NCBI RefSeq assembly: GCF_026810365.1
Contig: NZ_CP113948.1
Coordinates: 3,497,001 to 3,561,000 of the forward strand
Origin: Flavobacterium praedii
Lineage (GTDB): Bacteria > Bacteroidota > Bacteroidia > Flavobacteriales > Flavobacteriaceae
Direction: 5' to 3'
Length of the DNA: 64,000 nucleotides
Below the pieces are notes generated by a model. The model was not told the DNA's origin. It ran no database searches and worked only from the letters and a program-made list of their open reading frames with translations. Below are positions 7,377 to 16,873 of this stretch, piece by piece (within the stretch, counting starts at the first letter, position 1; each line of letters begins with the position of its first letter). The position numbers were made by a program, and so were the translations under genes.

Positions 7377-9845
7377 TTACTGTAATTTTTTATCTGGAAG
7401 ACTTCCTAATTTAATTTTCATTTCGTCATTTTTTCCGTCGACTACTAATAAATGCAATACAATCCCTTTATAACGTTTGGCTTCCTTTTCTTTTAAGTCT
7501 TTAATTTTTAAATCATCGGCTGGGTTCCGAAGCGGTATCACTACTCCTAATTTGGTTCCTTTCTGGAATGAATAGACACCTCCAACGTCAAAATTCAATA
7601 CATTCGAACTTACTTTAAAATAATCAACTTCAAGAAAATTTCCTTTAACGGTAACACTTCCATACAAATCATTAAAGACAATATGTTTTACATCTCTGTT
7701 AGGAAAGGCAAATTTACCGATTTTGATAATGGGATTAAAATTGATTAAAGATCCGTTTTTGATTTCATATTTTAAGTTTCCTCTCGCAGATTCATTTATT
7801 AAATCTCCGTTTGAGGTAATTTTTAATGACAAATCGGCCTTTGCCGAAAGTTTTCCATTAATATTTTGAGGGTCAAAAGATTTGACACCAAAATTATTAA
7901 AAGACGATAAAAATTGAGGAATATCAACTGATGAGATAGTTACTTTGGTTTTTACATCATATTTATTTTGTTGTGGAATAAGCTCTGAATCAAAGGTGAT
8001 TTTTCCTCCGCAACTTTCTATTGATCCTTGCTTGATAAAAAAACGCTTGTCATTGGCCGAAATGATAATTTTTGCATTCTTGGCTGTCAAATTGGAATAC
8101 ACCATTTTATCCAAATTCAAATTCAATACTACTTGGCATTTTTGTAAAAAAGCAATTCTTTTTTTTATAGTTATATGGTTCGTAATCGTATTCGTTTTGC
8201 CTCTTTTTTCATTACTTGCTAAGATACCCATAAAATTCTTTACATCCATAAACGGACTCTTGAGGTGGAGTACAGCAATCATTTTTTCGGGATTGTTATA
8301 ATACAAATTTAGAAAGTTATCTATTCTACCATCCAAATAAACAACGTTTTTGTCTCTTTGATATTTAATGTTTCGAAGGAAAAAGGCTTTATCTGTAAAA
8401 TCCAGTAAGATATTCGTTTGAAAAGTCAAGTTCTTGGGAACATAAAGTAGGTTAGCATTTTTTATATCCACTTTTCCTGTAAAATGAGGTTTTGAAATAT
8501 GCAAGTCCACAATATCAACATTGAATTTAAAGTCAACATTGGCTGTTCCTCCACTGAATTTAAAAATATCTTCTCCAATAACCTTTCCTAATTTATTTAC
8601 TTCAAAATTTGAATGAAAATCTCCAGTGGCAATGGGTTTTTCTAAATTATTGATGGCAGCAACAGGAATAGAAACTGGAATTCCCTCGTAGTTTCCTTTA
8701 AAATCTTTAATGATAACCGCAGAGTTAATGTCATTATTTCCTAACCCTTTATTAAAATTATTTATATATCTCCCTATAAAATTGCATGCTGTAACAGTTC
8801 CATCAGGAAAAACTAATGTGTTGTTTTTTATTTGTGCATCAACTATAATTTGAGGATCTCCTTCGGCGTTCATATCCCCAATAATACTACATTGCGCATC
8901 CAAGGGTTTTGTGATATTAAAATGATTTAGAATTTTAAATAAATGCGGATCCAATAAATGAGCAGCATTCAACCACAAAATATGCGTTTTTATGTTGAGA
9001 TTCATCATCGGGTGAACCTTTTCGAGACCAAAACTTGCTTTTATGTCAAAATCGTCGTCACCTATTTTAAGAGCTTTGGATACAACTTCAATTTTATTCT
9101 TTTTATCAGTGTATTGAACAACAAGTTTTCCCTTAACTCTTTGGTTTTTTATAAAACTGCCCTTAATAGTATTGAAAGCCATATTTTTGGCAAAAACATC
9201 CAAATATAAATCAGTATGAAAACCATCATCTGTATAATCAATTTTACTTTTTAAAGAAGCTACTTCAAAATGGAACAATTTGTTTCTTTGGAGATTTTGA
9301 GAAATAAACACTACATTTTTAAAATTCACCTCATCGATTTCTGTTTCTGTATCTGTTTTGGGCCTACTTATTTTGTCTTTCTTTTTAAATATATTAAAAT
9401 TAGATATGCCATTTTTATCTTTAAACAAATCAATTTTTGCGTTAATCAATATTACTTTGTCAATTTTTACCTTTTTATGCAATAAACTCAGCACATTCAA
9501 ACGCACTTCAATTTCTTGAGCTTTAAGCACACTTCTTTTATGAACGGCATACAAACTGTCTTGTATTTCTACTTTTTTTAGGACTACCGTAAAATTTGGA
9601 AAACCAGTCAAAAACCTATAGTTAATATCTTCGATACTGGCATGACCCGAAATAGTTTCATTGATTTTCCGATTGATTTCGGTCGTTATAATGTCTTTAT
9701 TTTGAATGAAATACATTCGCAAACCAATAAAGAAAATCAAGATTATTCCAAAAAAGCCAATGATAAAAAAAGCCAATTTTTTTAAAACCTTTTTAAATCG
9801 TTTTGTCTTCAAAAATTGTTTTCCTTTTTCTATAAATTCTTTCAT
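7377..9845 (-). CDS. AsmA-like envelope protein
   Basis: About 822 residues when started at the ATG at 9843-9845 (MKEFIEKGKQFLKTKRFKK); an in-frame upstream start exists but adds an unlikely leader. A basic N-terminus is followed by one membrane anchor (AFFIIGFFGIILIFFIGLRMYF) and a long beta-rich region typical of AsmA/TamB-like proteins. The C-terminal part carries AsmA-type segments such as LKYEIKNGSLINFNPI and GVVIPLRNPADDLKIKD. These proteins bridge the periplasm and influence outer membrane lipid supply or assembly. Gene stands alone on the minus strand. Confidence 0.8.
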   Translation of the reverse strand: MKEFIEKGKQFLKTKRFKKVLKKLAFFIIGFFGIILIFFIGLRMYFIQNKDIITTEINRKINETISGHASIEDINYRFLTGFPNFTVVLKKVEIQDSLYAVHKRSVLKAQEIEVRLNVLSLLHKKVKIDKVILINAKIDLFKDKNGISNFNIFKKKDKISRPKTDTETEIDEVNFKNVVFISQNLQRNKLFHFEVASLKSKIDYTDDGFHTDLYLDVFAKNMAFNTIKGSFIKNQRVKGKLVVQYTDKKNKIEVVSKALKIGDDDFDIKASFGLEKVHPMMNLNIKTHILWLNAAHLLDPHLFKILNHFNITKPLDAQCSIIGDMNAEGDPQIIVDAQIKNNTLVFPDGTVTACNFIGRYINNFNKGLGNNDINSAVIIKDFKGNYEGIPVSIPVAAINNLEKPIATGDFHSNFEVNKLGKVIGEDIFKFSGGTANVDFKFNVDIVDLHISKPHFTGKVDIKNANLLYVPKNLTFQTNILLDFTDKAFFLRNIKYQRDKNVVYLDGRIDNFLNLYYNNPEKMIAVLHLKSPFMDVKNFMGILASNEKRGKTNTITNHITIKKRIAFLQKCQVVLNLNLDKMVYSNLTAKNAKIIISANDKRFFIKQGSIESCGGKITFDSELIPQQNKYDVKTKVTISSVDIPQFLSSFNNFGVKSFDPQNINGKLSAKADLSLKITSNGDLINESARGNLKYEIKNGSLINFNPIIKIGKFAFPNRDVKHIVFNDLYGSVTVKGNFLEVDYFKVSSNVLNFDVGGVYSFQKGTKLGVVIPLRNPADDLKIKDLKEKEAKRYKGIVLHLLVVDGKNDEMKIKLGSLPDKKLQ

Positions 9846-10135
9846 ACAAATCCTATAAATAGTATAATAAAAAAACATTTTGGTTCCAATCAGCAGCATT
9901 TTATTATCTGCAAAGCAAGTCGCTTCTTATCAAATCTAACATAATATTTTTAGAAAATAGCCGTTATATCTTAAAATGTTTACATTGTATTGTATTTAAT
10001 ATCAATATTTTATAAACTATCATTGTCGAACAACGAATACTCGATTGAAAATATTTATCAGTATAGTAATATGAAAATTGAAAAATTATAGTACTTTTAA
10101 ATGAAGAACGAGTAATTAATTTAAAAACAAAAGAT

Positions 10136-10666
10136 ATGCGATTATTTAAAATTTTATTACTGGGTGCGTTTGTTGTATTAGTTTCTAATACCATATCAGC
10201 ACAAGCGATTGGAGTTAGAGCAGGAGCCAACATTTCGAATATTGATGTAAATGGCTTGAACACAAATGCCAAAACAGGACTTTATGTTGGTATTTATAAA
10301 GAAATCCCATTAATTAAGGGCTTGCTTTTTGTACAACCGGAACTTCAATACTCACAAGAAGGATTCTCTACCAAAAATGCTCCAGACACAAAGATAGATT
10401 ACCTTACTGTGCCCATTTTAGCAAAAGTATATGCTGTTAAATTATTGAGTTTTGAAACAGGACCACAATTTGCATTTAAAGTCTCAGACAATGCGAATTT
10501 TTTAGATGCAAAAAGTTTTGTGCCTTCATGGGCATTTGGAATGTCGCTAAACTTACCACTAGGATTATCCATAAATGGCCGTTACATTTCTAGTTTAAAT
10601 GATACTTTTAATAATGTGGATGGAAAAAATCAAGTTTTTCAAATAGGTGCTGCTTTTCAATTTTAA
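10136..10666 (+). CDS. PorT-family outer membrane beta-barrel protein
   Basis: The 176-residue protein has a signal peptide ending near ISAQA and an eight-stranded barrel pattern: GVRAGANISNIDV, KTGLYVGIYKEI, LLFVQPELQYSQEGF, YLTVPILAKVY and a final strand ending in aromatic phenylalanine (QIGAAFQF). This matches the outer-membrane-protein beta-barrel (PorT-like) family common in Bacteroidota. Function beyond membrane insertion is unknown. A strong terminator follows. Confidence 0.85.
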   Translation: MRLFKILLLGAFVVLVSNTISAQAIGVRAGANISNIDVNGLNTNAKTGLYVGIYKEIPLIKGLLFVQPELQYSQEGFSTKNAPDTKIDYLTVPILAKVYAVKLLSFETGPQFAFKVSDNANFLDAKSFVPSWAFGMSLNLPLGLSINGRYISSLNDTFNNVDGKNQVFQIGAAFQF

Positions 10667-10695
10667 AAAAGAGCATTCCATATTCCTACACTTAA

Positions 10696-10738
10696 AAAGT
10701 TGCCTTAAAGTTCATTTCTTTAAGGCAACTTTTTTTGT
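10696..10738 (+). terminator. Intrinsic terminator after the PorT-like gene
   Basis: A 15-bp perfect stem (10696-10710 with 10718-10732) with a 7-nt loop and a T tract. It ends 33 bp before the L,D-transpeptidase start codon, so that gene must have its promoter in or right after the hairpin. Confidence 0.9.
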
Positions 10739-10770
10739 ACTTTTATAGTATCACTTAATTCATTCGATCT

Positions 10771-12363
10771 ATGAGAAAATCAATTGTGTTGCTTGCCCTC
10801 TTTGTTTTTGGTTCCTCACTTTCTGTACTTTCTTGCAAAAAAAAGGACGATGACACTATAAAATCACCACTTACCAGTACTACTCCTGCCAAAGCATCCA
10901 GTCTAATTCCATTTGATAGCACTTTGGTAACTGTTTTTTTTAAAAAGTATCCAGAATTAAATAAATATCATCAAGAAACTACCGAATTATATCAAAAACG
11001 AAATTATCAATACGTTTGGTTTGATTCAAAAGGAATGCTAGAAGTTGGTCATTTGCTGTATAACAAATTAAACAATATAGAAGAGGAAGGAATTAAAACT
11101 ACTATTCCATATAAAAATAAATTGGACAGCCTTTTTCTGACCAAGGTAGAGAACAACAAAATAAATATTGATGATGAATTATTACTGACCACACTTTATT
11201 TTTTTTATACCCATAAAGTATTAAAAGGAATTGATCCCAAAAAATCAATAGAATTGGGTTGGTACTTGCCTAGAAAAAAGGAATCGTATGTTGGTTATTT
11301 GGATTCTATTATTGCTAATCCTTCCTTGATTACCAAAAACGAGAAAGAACAACTAAGCCAATATTACAAATTAAAAGAGGTATTGCAAAAATACAGAACG
11401 TTACAAAAAAACGATTCTTGGACTCCTATAGAAATGGATTCAAGCCAAGTGGCATTAAATCCTGGAGATTCTGCCACAACAATTGCACAAATTAGAAAAC
11501 GGTTGTATCAGTTAGAAGACCTAACAAAGGACTCGAAAAGTGCAATATATGATGAAGATCTAAAAGCAGGAATTCTAAAATATCAAGCTCGAAATGGAAT
11601 TAAAGAAAACACCTCAATAACCAAAAAACTAATTACCTCATTGAATGTTTCAATAGAAGATCGTATTAAAACCATCATGGTCAATATGGAACGTTGCCGC
11701 TGGATTGACGTAGATATTTCAAAGGTCGCAGCCTTAATTGTAATTAATATTCCTGCTTTTCAATTGACTTATTTAAAAGAGGGAAAAGCAGTTTTAAACT
11801 CGAATGTTGTGGTGGGGAAAGATATAAACAAGACAGTAATTTTTAGTGCAGACATGCGCTATATCGTTTTTAGCCCGTACTGGAATGTTCCCAAAAGCAT
11901 CATCACAAAGGAAATTAAACCTAGCATAGCCAAAAATCCAAACTATCTGGCTCAACACAATATGGAATGGCATGAAGGGGGCATTAGACAAAAACCAGGT
12001 CCGAAAAATTCATTGGGATTAATAAAATTCTTGTTTCCCAATAACAATTCAATTTACCTGCATGACACGCCTTCCAAAAATTTATTTAACGAAGAGAAAA
12101 GGGCCTTTAGCCACGGCTGCATCCGAGTAGCTAAACCTGTAGAACTCGCAAACGAAATCCTAAAAGACGATAAAAACTGGACACCCGAAAAGATCAACGC
12201 CGCCATGCATAAAGGCAAAGAATCTTGGTACACACTAAAGAATAAAATTCCGGTTTACATTGGTTATTTTACCGCATGGGTTGATGACAACGGTGAAATC
12301 CATTTTTATGATGATGTTTACAAAAGAGACGATCGGCTAGCTACCATGTTGTTTGAGGAATAA
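10771..12363 (+). CDS. L,D-transpeptidase, YcbB-like lipoprotein
   Basis: The 530-residue protein begins with a lipoprotein signal (lipobox LSVLSC, Cys22). It then has a helical scaffold domain, a peptidoglycan-binding-like region (IAQIRKRLYQLEDL...LKAGILKYQARNGI) and a YkuD catalytic domain. The catalytic motif is SHGCIRV with nucleophile Cys450; the upstream histidine is in IYLHDTPSK. Such enzymes make 3-3 cross-links in peptidoglycan or attach proteins to it, in the periplasm. The order of domains is that of YcbB/LdtD. Confidence 0.92.
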   Translation: MRKSIVLLALFVFGSSLSVLSCKKKDDDTIKSPLTSTTPAKASSLIPFDSTLVTVFFKKYPELNKYHQETTELYQKRNYQYVWFDSKGMLEVGHLLYNKLNNIEEEGIKTTIPYKNKLDSLFLTKVENNKINIDDELLLTTLYFFYTHKVLKGIDPKKSIELGWYLPRKKESYVGYLDSIIANPSLITKNEKEQLSQYYKLKEVLQKYRTLQKNDSWTPIEMDSSQVALNPGDSATTIAQIRKRLYQLEDLTKDSKSAIYDEDLKAGILKYQARNGIKENTSITKKLITSLNVSIEDRIKTIMVNMERCRWIDVDISKVAALIVINIPAFQLTYLKEGKAVLNSNVVVGKDINKTVIFSADMRYIVFSPYWNVPKSIITKEIKPSIAKNPNYLAQHNMEWHEGGIRQKPGPKNSLGLIKFLFPNNNSIYLHDTPSKNLFNEEKRAFSHGCIRVAKPVELANEILKDDKNWTPEKINAAMHKGKESWYTLKNKIPVYIGYFTAWVDDNGEIHFYDDVYKRDDRLATMLFEE

Positions 12364-12407
12364 TACTATCTAAGCATAGAATTTACTGCAATAAAACATT
12401 CTTTTTT

Positions 12408-12582
12408 ATGACTGTCCGTAACTCATACTAAGAGTCTAAAAATTGAAAATATACCTTTGCGCCTTTGCGAGCCCAATTTCACGCAAAGTCGCAGAGACGC
12501 AAAGAACAGAAAGGGAAAGTTTTGTGAATAACATTCAATAATTAATCTATTCTTTGAAATGGTACTAGTCACGGATAGTCAT
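12408..12582. mobile_element. MITE-like element, family 2, with 10-bp target duplication
   Basis: A 175-bp element with imperfect terminal inverted repeats of 21 bp (12408-12428 and 12562-12582, 17 of 21 positions complementary; left end ATGACTGTCCGTAACT). It is flanked by exact 10-bp direct repeats ATTCTTTTTT at 12398-12407 and 12583-12592. The interior holds a hairpin made of CGCAAAG-type repeats. There is no coding capacity, so transposition would depend on an enzyme supplied elsewhere. Confidence 0.8.
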
Positions 12583-12708
12583 ATTCTTTTTTACTTTCTT
12601 ATTCAAAATAAAAAGAAACCGTAGTCCAGCTATGCTTGATTTTTTTTTTTCTAATAAAAAAAACGGCTGTTTTAATTAACAGTAAATTCTAAACTTAAAT
12701 GGTACAAA

Positions 12709-12848
12709 CCCAGATTCAGCATTAGACATTATTACGCAGAGTCACACGAAGAATTCGCGAAGAATCACAAAGTTTATTAAGCTCCATTCAAAGAATTCGA
12801 TTTCCCTTTGCGCATCTTCTTGAAATTTTTTCTATTGCGGAATCTTGG
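12709..12848. mobile_element. MITE-like element, family 3, copy A
   Basis: A 140-bp element bounded by CCCAGATTC and GAATCTTGG, which form imperfect inverted ends (15 of 19 positions). It is about 90 percent identical, by eye, to the inverted copy at 34282-34442. The flanking five bases are ACAAA (12704-12708) and ATAAA (12849-12853), a probable 5-bp target duplication with one later change. No open reading frame. Confidence 0.75.
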
Positions 12849-12872
12849 ATAAAAGGATTCAAAATAAATGCC

Positions 12873-12904
12873 AAAGGCTGTCTAAATATTAGACAGCCTT
12901 TGTT
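12873..12904. terminator. Hairpin terminator downstream of hpf
   Basis: A 12-bp perfect stem (12873-12884 with 12890-12901) with a 5-nt loop, 28 bp beyond the stop codon of the minus-strand hibernation factor. It has A/T-rich flanks on both sides, so it may act in both directions. Confidence 0.7.
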
Positions 12905-12931
12905 TTATGTATTACTTTTGTTAGAATACTT

Positions 12932-13246
12932 TTAGTGTGCTTTTTGTTTGTCGAAGGTTGTGTTTAGCACTTTTTTGATTTTGTCTAAGGCACCATTGAA
13001 TGCTTTTTCAATAGAATCCGAATGTTCTGTTACGGCTATTGGTTGCATATTAGCCGGTCTAGCCTCAATAATACAACGTTTGTCGCCAAAACCTGTCTTG
13101 GCATTATTCTCGTCTCCAAAATGCACTTCAATACGTGTTACTTTTTCATCAAAACGGGATAACACTCTTTGGATTTCTGTAGAAAAATAAGCTTCCAATC
13201 TATCGCTACCCTCAATATTCTTGTCTGTGTTGATTTGTACTTTCAT
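12932..13246 (-). CDS. hpf: Ribosome hibernation promoting factor (HPF/RaiA family)
   Basis: The 104-residue protein has the short HPF beta-alpha-beta-beta-beta-alpha fold: LEAYFSTEIQRVLSRFDEKVTRIEVHF, then the conserved KRCIIEARPANMQPIAVTEHSD. The C-terminal dimerisation domain of long HPF is absent. It binds the decoding centre of 30S subunits and protects ribosomes in stationary phase. It stands alone, with a hairpin terminator downstream. Confidence 0.88.
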   Translation of the reverse strand: MKVQINTDKNIEGSDRLEAYFSTEIQRVLSRFDEKVTRIEVHFGDENNAKTGFGDKRCIIEARPANMQPIAVTEHSDSIEKAFNGALDKIKKVLNTTFDKQKAH

Positions 13247-13468
13247 ATTATTTTTTTATTAATTACATAATGCTATATCTCAAAGTTAAGAAATTTTCTT
13301 CATTTTTTTAGCCTTTTAATAAAAGATTATGAAAGAAAAAACCCGTTTTTTGATTTAAAGACAGAAGTGTCTGAAAACGAAAAATTTAGTTTTTATTTGA
13401 TTGGTAATTAGCCTTTTTTTTGCATTAAAATAATTTCTTGTTGGTTTACGGCAATATAATTCTCTAGA

Positions 13469-13833
13469 TTATTTTTCTATTTCGAGACTCCAAAAACGGA
13501 TAACTTTCCATTTTTGAGCTTCCAGATAATTGTTTACATCAACATCTTTTTGAATGTTTCGTTCTATTTTCTTTTGCCAAAATTCTGTATTGGTTTTGAC
13601 ACGATCTTTTTGGATTTCCCAGTCTTTGCCGTAGAAGAATTCACTATCGACAAATATGGCAATTTTTAGTTTTTTGAAGGTTAAATCGGGTGTGCCAAAA
13701 ACTGCTCTATTGTTTTACGATAACGGTAACCGAGATGCCACAAGGCTTTGCCCAATCGCACCTCCTCTTTGGTATTGGTGGAGTGAATGGCAGACATGAT
13801 TTTGGAACGTTGGGCAGATGTAATACGATCCAT
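13469..13833 (-). pseudogene. vsr: Very short patch repair (Vsr) endonuclease, frameshifted
   Basis: Reading from the ATG at 13833, the frame gives MDRITSAQRSKIMSAIHSTN and reaches RYRK, then shifts and stops after about 50 codons. The next frame continues the family exactly: AVFGTPDLTFKKLKIAIFVD, then EFFYGKDWE, NTEFWQKKIERN and WKVIRFWSLEIEK, ending at 13469-13471. Adding one A to the run at 13713-13716 restores RKNNRAVFGTPD, so a single-base loss explains the break. Vsr nicks T:G mismatches left by deamination of 5-methylcytosine; its place behind a C5-methyltransferase fits. It could also be a sequencing error in a homopolymer. Confidence 0.85.
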
Positions 13834-13911
13834 GATGCAACGATTTAAAAATTGCTAGTTAAAGTTAAGGAGATTGTTTGGGAAATTTTACAACAAGAAA
13901 TGAAACCTTTT

Positions 13912-14535
13912 TTATTTGAGATTTAAAACCTTTTCCCTAGTTATAATTTGATTACTTTCGATTACTTTAACTATTGGAGGATCAGAAAATTTATATTGTT
14001 TTAATTCATCAATTAAATCATTGAATTCATTACTAGTGGCTACAACAACTTTATCAATTCCAATAACATCTCCAGTTTTAATTTTTTCTTTAACTTTTTT
14101 GGCTTCACTAACATCAAGAGTCACCAAATAACATAATGCTTTTCTATGAACATATTTTAAAGCGATAGCTTCAAGGTCTGCTTGTTTATATCTTTCTCGC
14201 AAACTTGTCTTTGCTGAGATACATATTGGACCTCGTTCTGTCGTATAAAACATCAAATCATATACTACGTTCGGCACGAATGCAACATTTGCATTTAAAT
14301 ATAATGGCAAAATATTTTCACGAACACATAAAGTAGCAAGAATGTATTCAAATATCTTCCCATTAAGACTTTTATTCCCTTCAGAATGCTTTTTATATGC
14401 TTCCCAATAAATCGAAATGTATTCGGATGGTTTACTATATTCAATTTCTAAAAAATTTAAAAATAGACTATCAAATATAATATTGGCTTTCCCACTTTTT
14501 CCTACGACTATACCTAGTTGATTCAGTTTACTCAT
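13912..14535 (-). CDS. Putative restriction-associated nuclease (PD-(D/E)xK-like), unassigned
   Basis: I do not recognise the family of this 207-residue protein with certainty. A pattern compatible with the restriction-endonuclease fold is visible: E63 in a helix (GKIFEYILATL), D93 in NVVYDLMFYTT, and S107-A-K109 in GPICISAKTSLRERYKQAD. This would be E-x(n)-D-x(n)-SxK. Its start overlaps the stop of the HpaII-family endonuclease gene by 4 bp, so it belongs to the restriction-modification operon and is probably translated by coupling. It may be a second endonuclease or an accessory subunit. Both functions are inference. Confidence 0.55.
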   Translation of the reverse strand: MSKLNQLGIVVGKSGKANIIFDSLFLNFLEIEYSKPSEYISIYWEAYKKHSEGNKSLNGKIFEYILATLCVRENILPLYLNANVAFVPNVVYDLMFYTTERGPICISAKTSLRERYKQADLEAIALKYVHRKALCYLVTLDVSEAKKVKEKIKTGDVIGIDKVVVATSNEFNDLIDELKQYKFSDPPIVKVIESNQIITREKVLNLK

Positions 14536-15611
14536 TTTATAAATCGTATTTGTAAATTCAGTTTAAAAAATAGTTCTTCATTTTCTTGGTAAACGATACC
14601 AAATCCATGTCTAGAAGAACTTGCAGTGTCCAATTTTGTGTTATTTATCAAATAGTTTTCAAATTCATTTTTGTTATAAACATGATAACATAATACTTCG
14701 CCATCTTCCTTTACTATCAGATAACCTCCCGTTGCATCATACTCTCCAGCCCAAACCTTTGATGGCATCATTCCTAAAGCAATATCCGTCAAAAGTCGTT
14801 TAGTTTTGTATTCATAAAATTTATGCTTGTTTGAGATATCAAAATTTAAAGGATTATCCTCTTCTACTTTTGAAATTAAATCGATGATTTTCGAAGAGTT
14901 ACTTGTATAAAAATTGTAAATTATATTTGCTAAGATCTCAGGTAGTAAACTATCAATTAAAATCAAATTATTAGAAAAAACTTGTTGTTCAGTCCCAATA
15001 AACTGAAAAACACCGCCTTTATTTACTACGTATTCAATACGATCTTTTATTTTACTTCTTGTATCAATGGTATTAATCGTATCTATTTCATCCTGATTAA
15101 GATTCAATCCATTAATTTTAAAAATAAAATTTGTTGTTTTTCCTGCATTAAGAAGAGTTGAAGGATTCCCTAACTGTGATTTAATGCTAAACCCAAGAGT
15201 TGGTTGCTGATTTGTCCTTTGGTCGTGAACAACAATTGTAATATCAGTTTTAGCACTTGAATCTGCCTTTAAAGAAATACAATTAATACTAAGCATAAAC
15301 TGTTCAATCTCGGGTACAGAAAAAGTAGTTTCTCTGTTAGATTTAATTAAATTTAACAATGAAATAGCCTTATCCTTAAACTCTTGTATAGGGATTCTTA
15401 AAACTTCTTCATTGCCTGAAATTAATACGATGTCATCCTGAATAGAATATTCAAAATCGCCATTTGTACCTGAACGCAATATTCTAATAATAGGGTAAAA
15501 GACATTTTTTATTTTTATGATATTTTCATCTCCAGGATGGAGAATCTTATCCCCCAAGAGTTTGAACAAAGTGTATATTTCACTCCATTCCCCTTTATTT
15601 CCTGTTATCAT
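14532..15611 (-). CDS. Type II restriction endonuclease, HpaII family
   Basis: The 359-residue product matches the HpaII endonuclease family: N-terminal GNKGEWSEIYTLFKLLGDK, and the core TDITIVVHD...PTLGFSIKSQLGNPSTLLNAG. The probable catalytic residues of the PD-(D/E)xK site are D123 and K144 (SIK). HpaII cleaves CCGG, so this enzyme may do the same, but the target is inferred from family only. It overlaps the methyltransferase gene upstream and the unassigned nuclease gene downstream by 4 bp each, indicating one tightly coupled operon. Confidence 0.85.
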   Translation of the reverse strand: MITGNKGEWSEIYTLFKLLGDKILHPGDENIIKIKNVFYPIIRILRSGTNGDFEYSIQDDIVLISGNEEVLRIPIQEFKDKAISLLNLIKSNRETTFSVPEIEQFMLSINCISLKADSSAKTDITIVVHDQRTNQQPTLGFSIKSQLGNPSTLLNAGKTTNFIFKINGLNLNQDEIDTINTIDTRSKIKDRIEYVVNKGGVFQFIGTEQQVFSNNLILIDSLLPEILANIIYNFYTSNSSKIIDLISKVEEDNPLNFDISNKHKFYEYKTKRLLTDIALGMMPSKVWAGEYDATGGYLIVKEDGEVLCYHVYNKNEFENYLINNTKLDTASSSRHGFGIVYQENEELFFKLNLQIRFIK

Positions 15612-16873
15612 AATTTAGCTTTTATTAATTCAATAATTTTCTCCGCCGTTGCCTGAATTGCAGGAACTGCAACAGAATTTCCAAATTGTTTATAAGCTGA
15701 AGCATCTGCAACTGGAATAATAAAATTATCAGGAAAGCCTTGTAATCTTGCCCATTCTCGAGGAGTCATTTTTCTGATTCCTTCACGATTAACTTCGCCT
15801 TTAATATGTGTTGTTGGCGTAAAATCTGTTATTCGTTTATCAATAACAAGATTTCTTTCTCTTCCCATTCCACCAACTAGAATCGAATTTGATATTTCAT
15901 CATCTTTAATAATTGCGAAACCAAATCCATTTCCTTTACCAGCATGTCTTGCTTTGTGATTAATCAGAGTTTGTAAATACTGAGTTGATAAATAATATTT
16001 AGTTGGAACAACTTTTTTCTCTTTTACATTTTTAAAAAACACCTTTTCTTCAAAAGGTTCAGGATATTCAAAAGAATTTATTTCCAAATCTTTTCTAAAA
16101 CCTACAATGTAAATACGTTCTCTATTTTGTGGCACACCGAATTCTTTGGCATTAATTATTTGTGGCTCTGGAACAAAATATCCTAAATCATTTCTCAAAA
16201 CGTTTAATATAGTTTCTAACGTTTTTCCTTTGTCATGGCTTCTTAAGCCTTTAACATTTTCTAAGAAAATTGCTTTTGGTTTCTTTGTTTTTATAATTTC
16301 TGCTACATCAAAAAAAAGGGTTCCTCTTGTATCTTCAAAACCACCTCTTTTTCCTGCAATAGAAAATGCTTGACATGGAAACCCTGCACATAAAACATCA
16401 AAATTATCTGGTATATAATTTTTAGTGCTTACTTTTGTTATATCTCCAAAAGGAGTTTCTCCAAAATTTGCTCTATAGGTTTTTTTAGCATTTTCATCCC
16501 ATTCGCTTGTAAATACACACTTTCCTCCTAGATTTTGCATTGCCATTCTAAATCCACCAATTCCTGCAAACAAATCAATGAATTTGAAAGTGTAATTTTT
16601 CGGAGTTGGAAAAGGAACATTTTCTACTTCAAACAGTAATTGTTGTAGTGCCACATCAGAAACAATATCTATATTTTCTTCTTGATTTTTATATTCAACA
16701 ATTTCTTTTAAATAAATTTTAGCTTCTTTTTCATAGTGTTTTTTGATACCGTTATGATAGTTATGGAGATAATGAGTTACTACTGCTTTTTTGTTATTAT
16801 CTTCTTCCAAAGTTCGAATCTTAAACTTTTTTCCATCAAATTCTTCTATTGATATTTTCTCTTTCATCTTCAT
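15608..16873 (-). CDS. dcm: DNA (cytosine-5)-methyltransferase of a type II system
   Basis: The 421-residue enzyme has all main C5-methyltransferase motifs: motif I FIDLFAGIGGFRMAM (about 98-112), motif IV AGFPCQAFS with catalytic Cys167, motif VI FLENVKGL, motif VIII QNRERIYIVGF, motif IX region MTPREWARLQGFPD and motif X QFGNSVAVPAI. The N-terminal 95 residues are an extension before motif I. It protects host DNA at the site cut by the adjacent HpaII-family endonuclease. It overlaps the controller gene by 4 bp. Translation could begin at either of two ATGs two codons apart (MKMKEK). Confidence 0.93.
   Translation of the reverse strand: MKMKEKISIEEFDGKKFKIRTLEEDNNKKAVVTHYLHNYHNGIKKHYEKEAKIYLKEIVEYKNQEENIDIVSDVALQQLLFEVENVPFPTPKNYTFKFIDLFAGIGGFRMAMQNLGGKCVFTSEWDENAKKTYRANFGETPFGDITKVSTKNYIPDNFDVLCAGFPCQAFSIAGKRGGFEDTRGTLFFDVAEIIKTKKPKAIFLENVKGLRSHDKGKTLETILNVLRNDLGYFVPEPQIINAKEFGVPQNRERIYIVGFRKDLEINSFEYPEPFEEKVFFKNVKEKKVVPTKYYLSTQYLQTLINHKARHAGKGNGFGFAIIKDDEISNSILVGGMGRERNLVIDKRITDFTPTTHIKGEVNREGIRKMTPREWARLQGFPDNFIIPVADASAYKQFGNSVAVPAIQATAEKIIELIKAKL

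Noticed and set aside
12455..12510. CGCAAAG-type short repeats as a CRISPR array
   Set aside because: The words are inverted, not direct, lack regular spacers and lie inside MITE-like elements.
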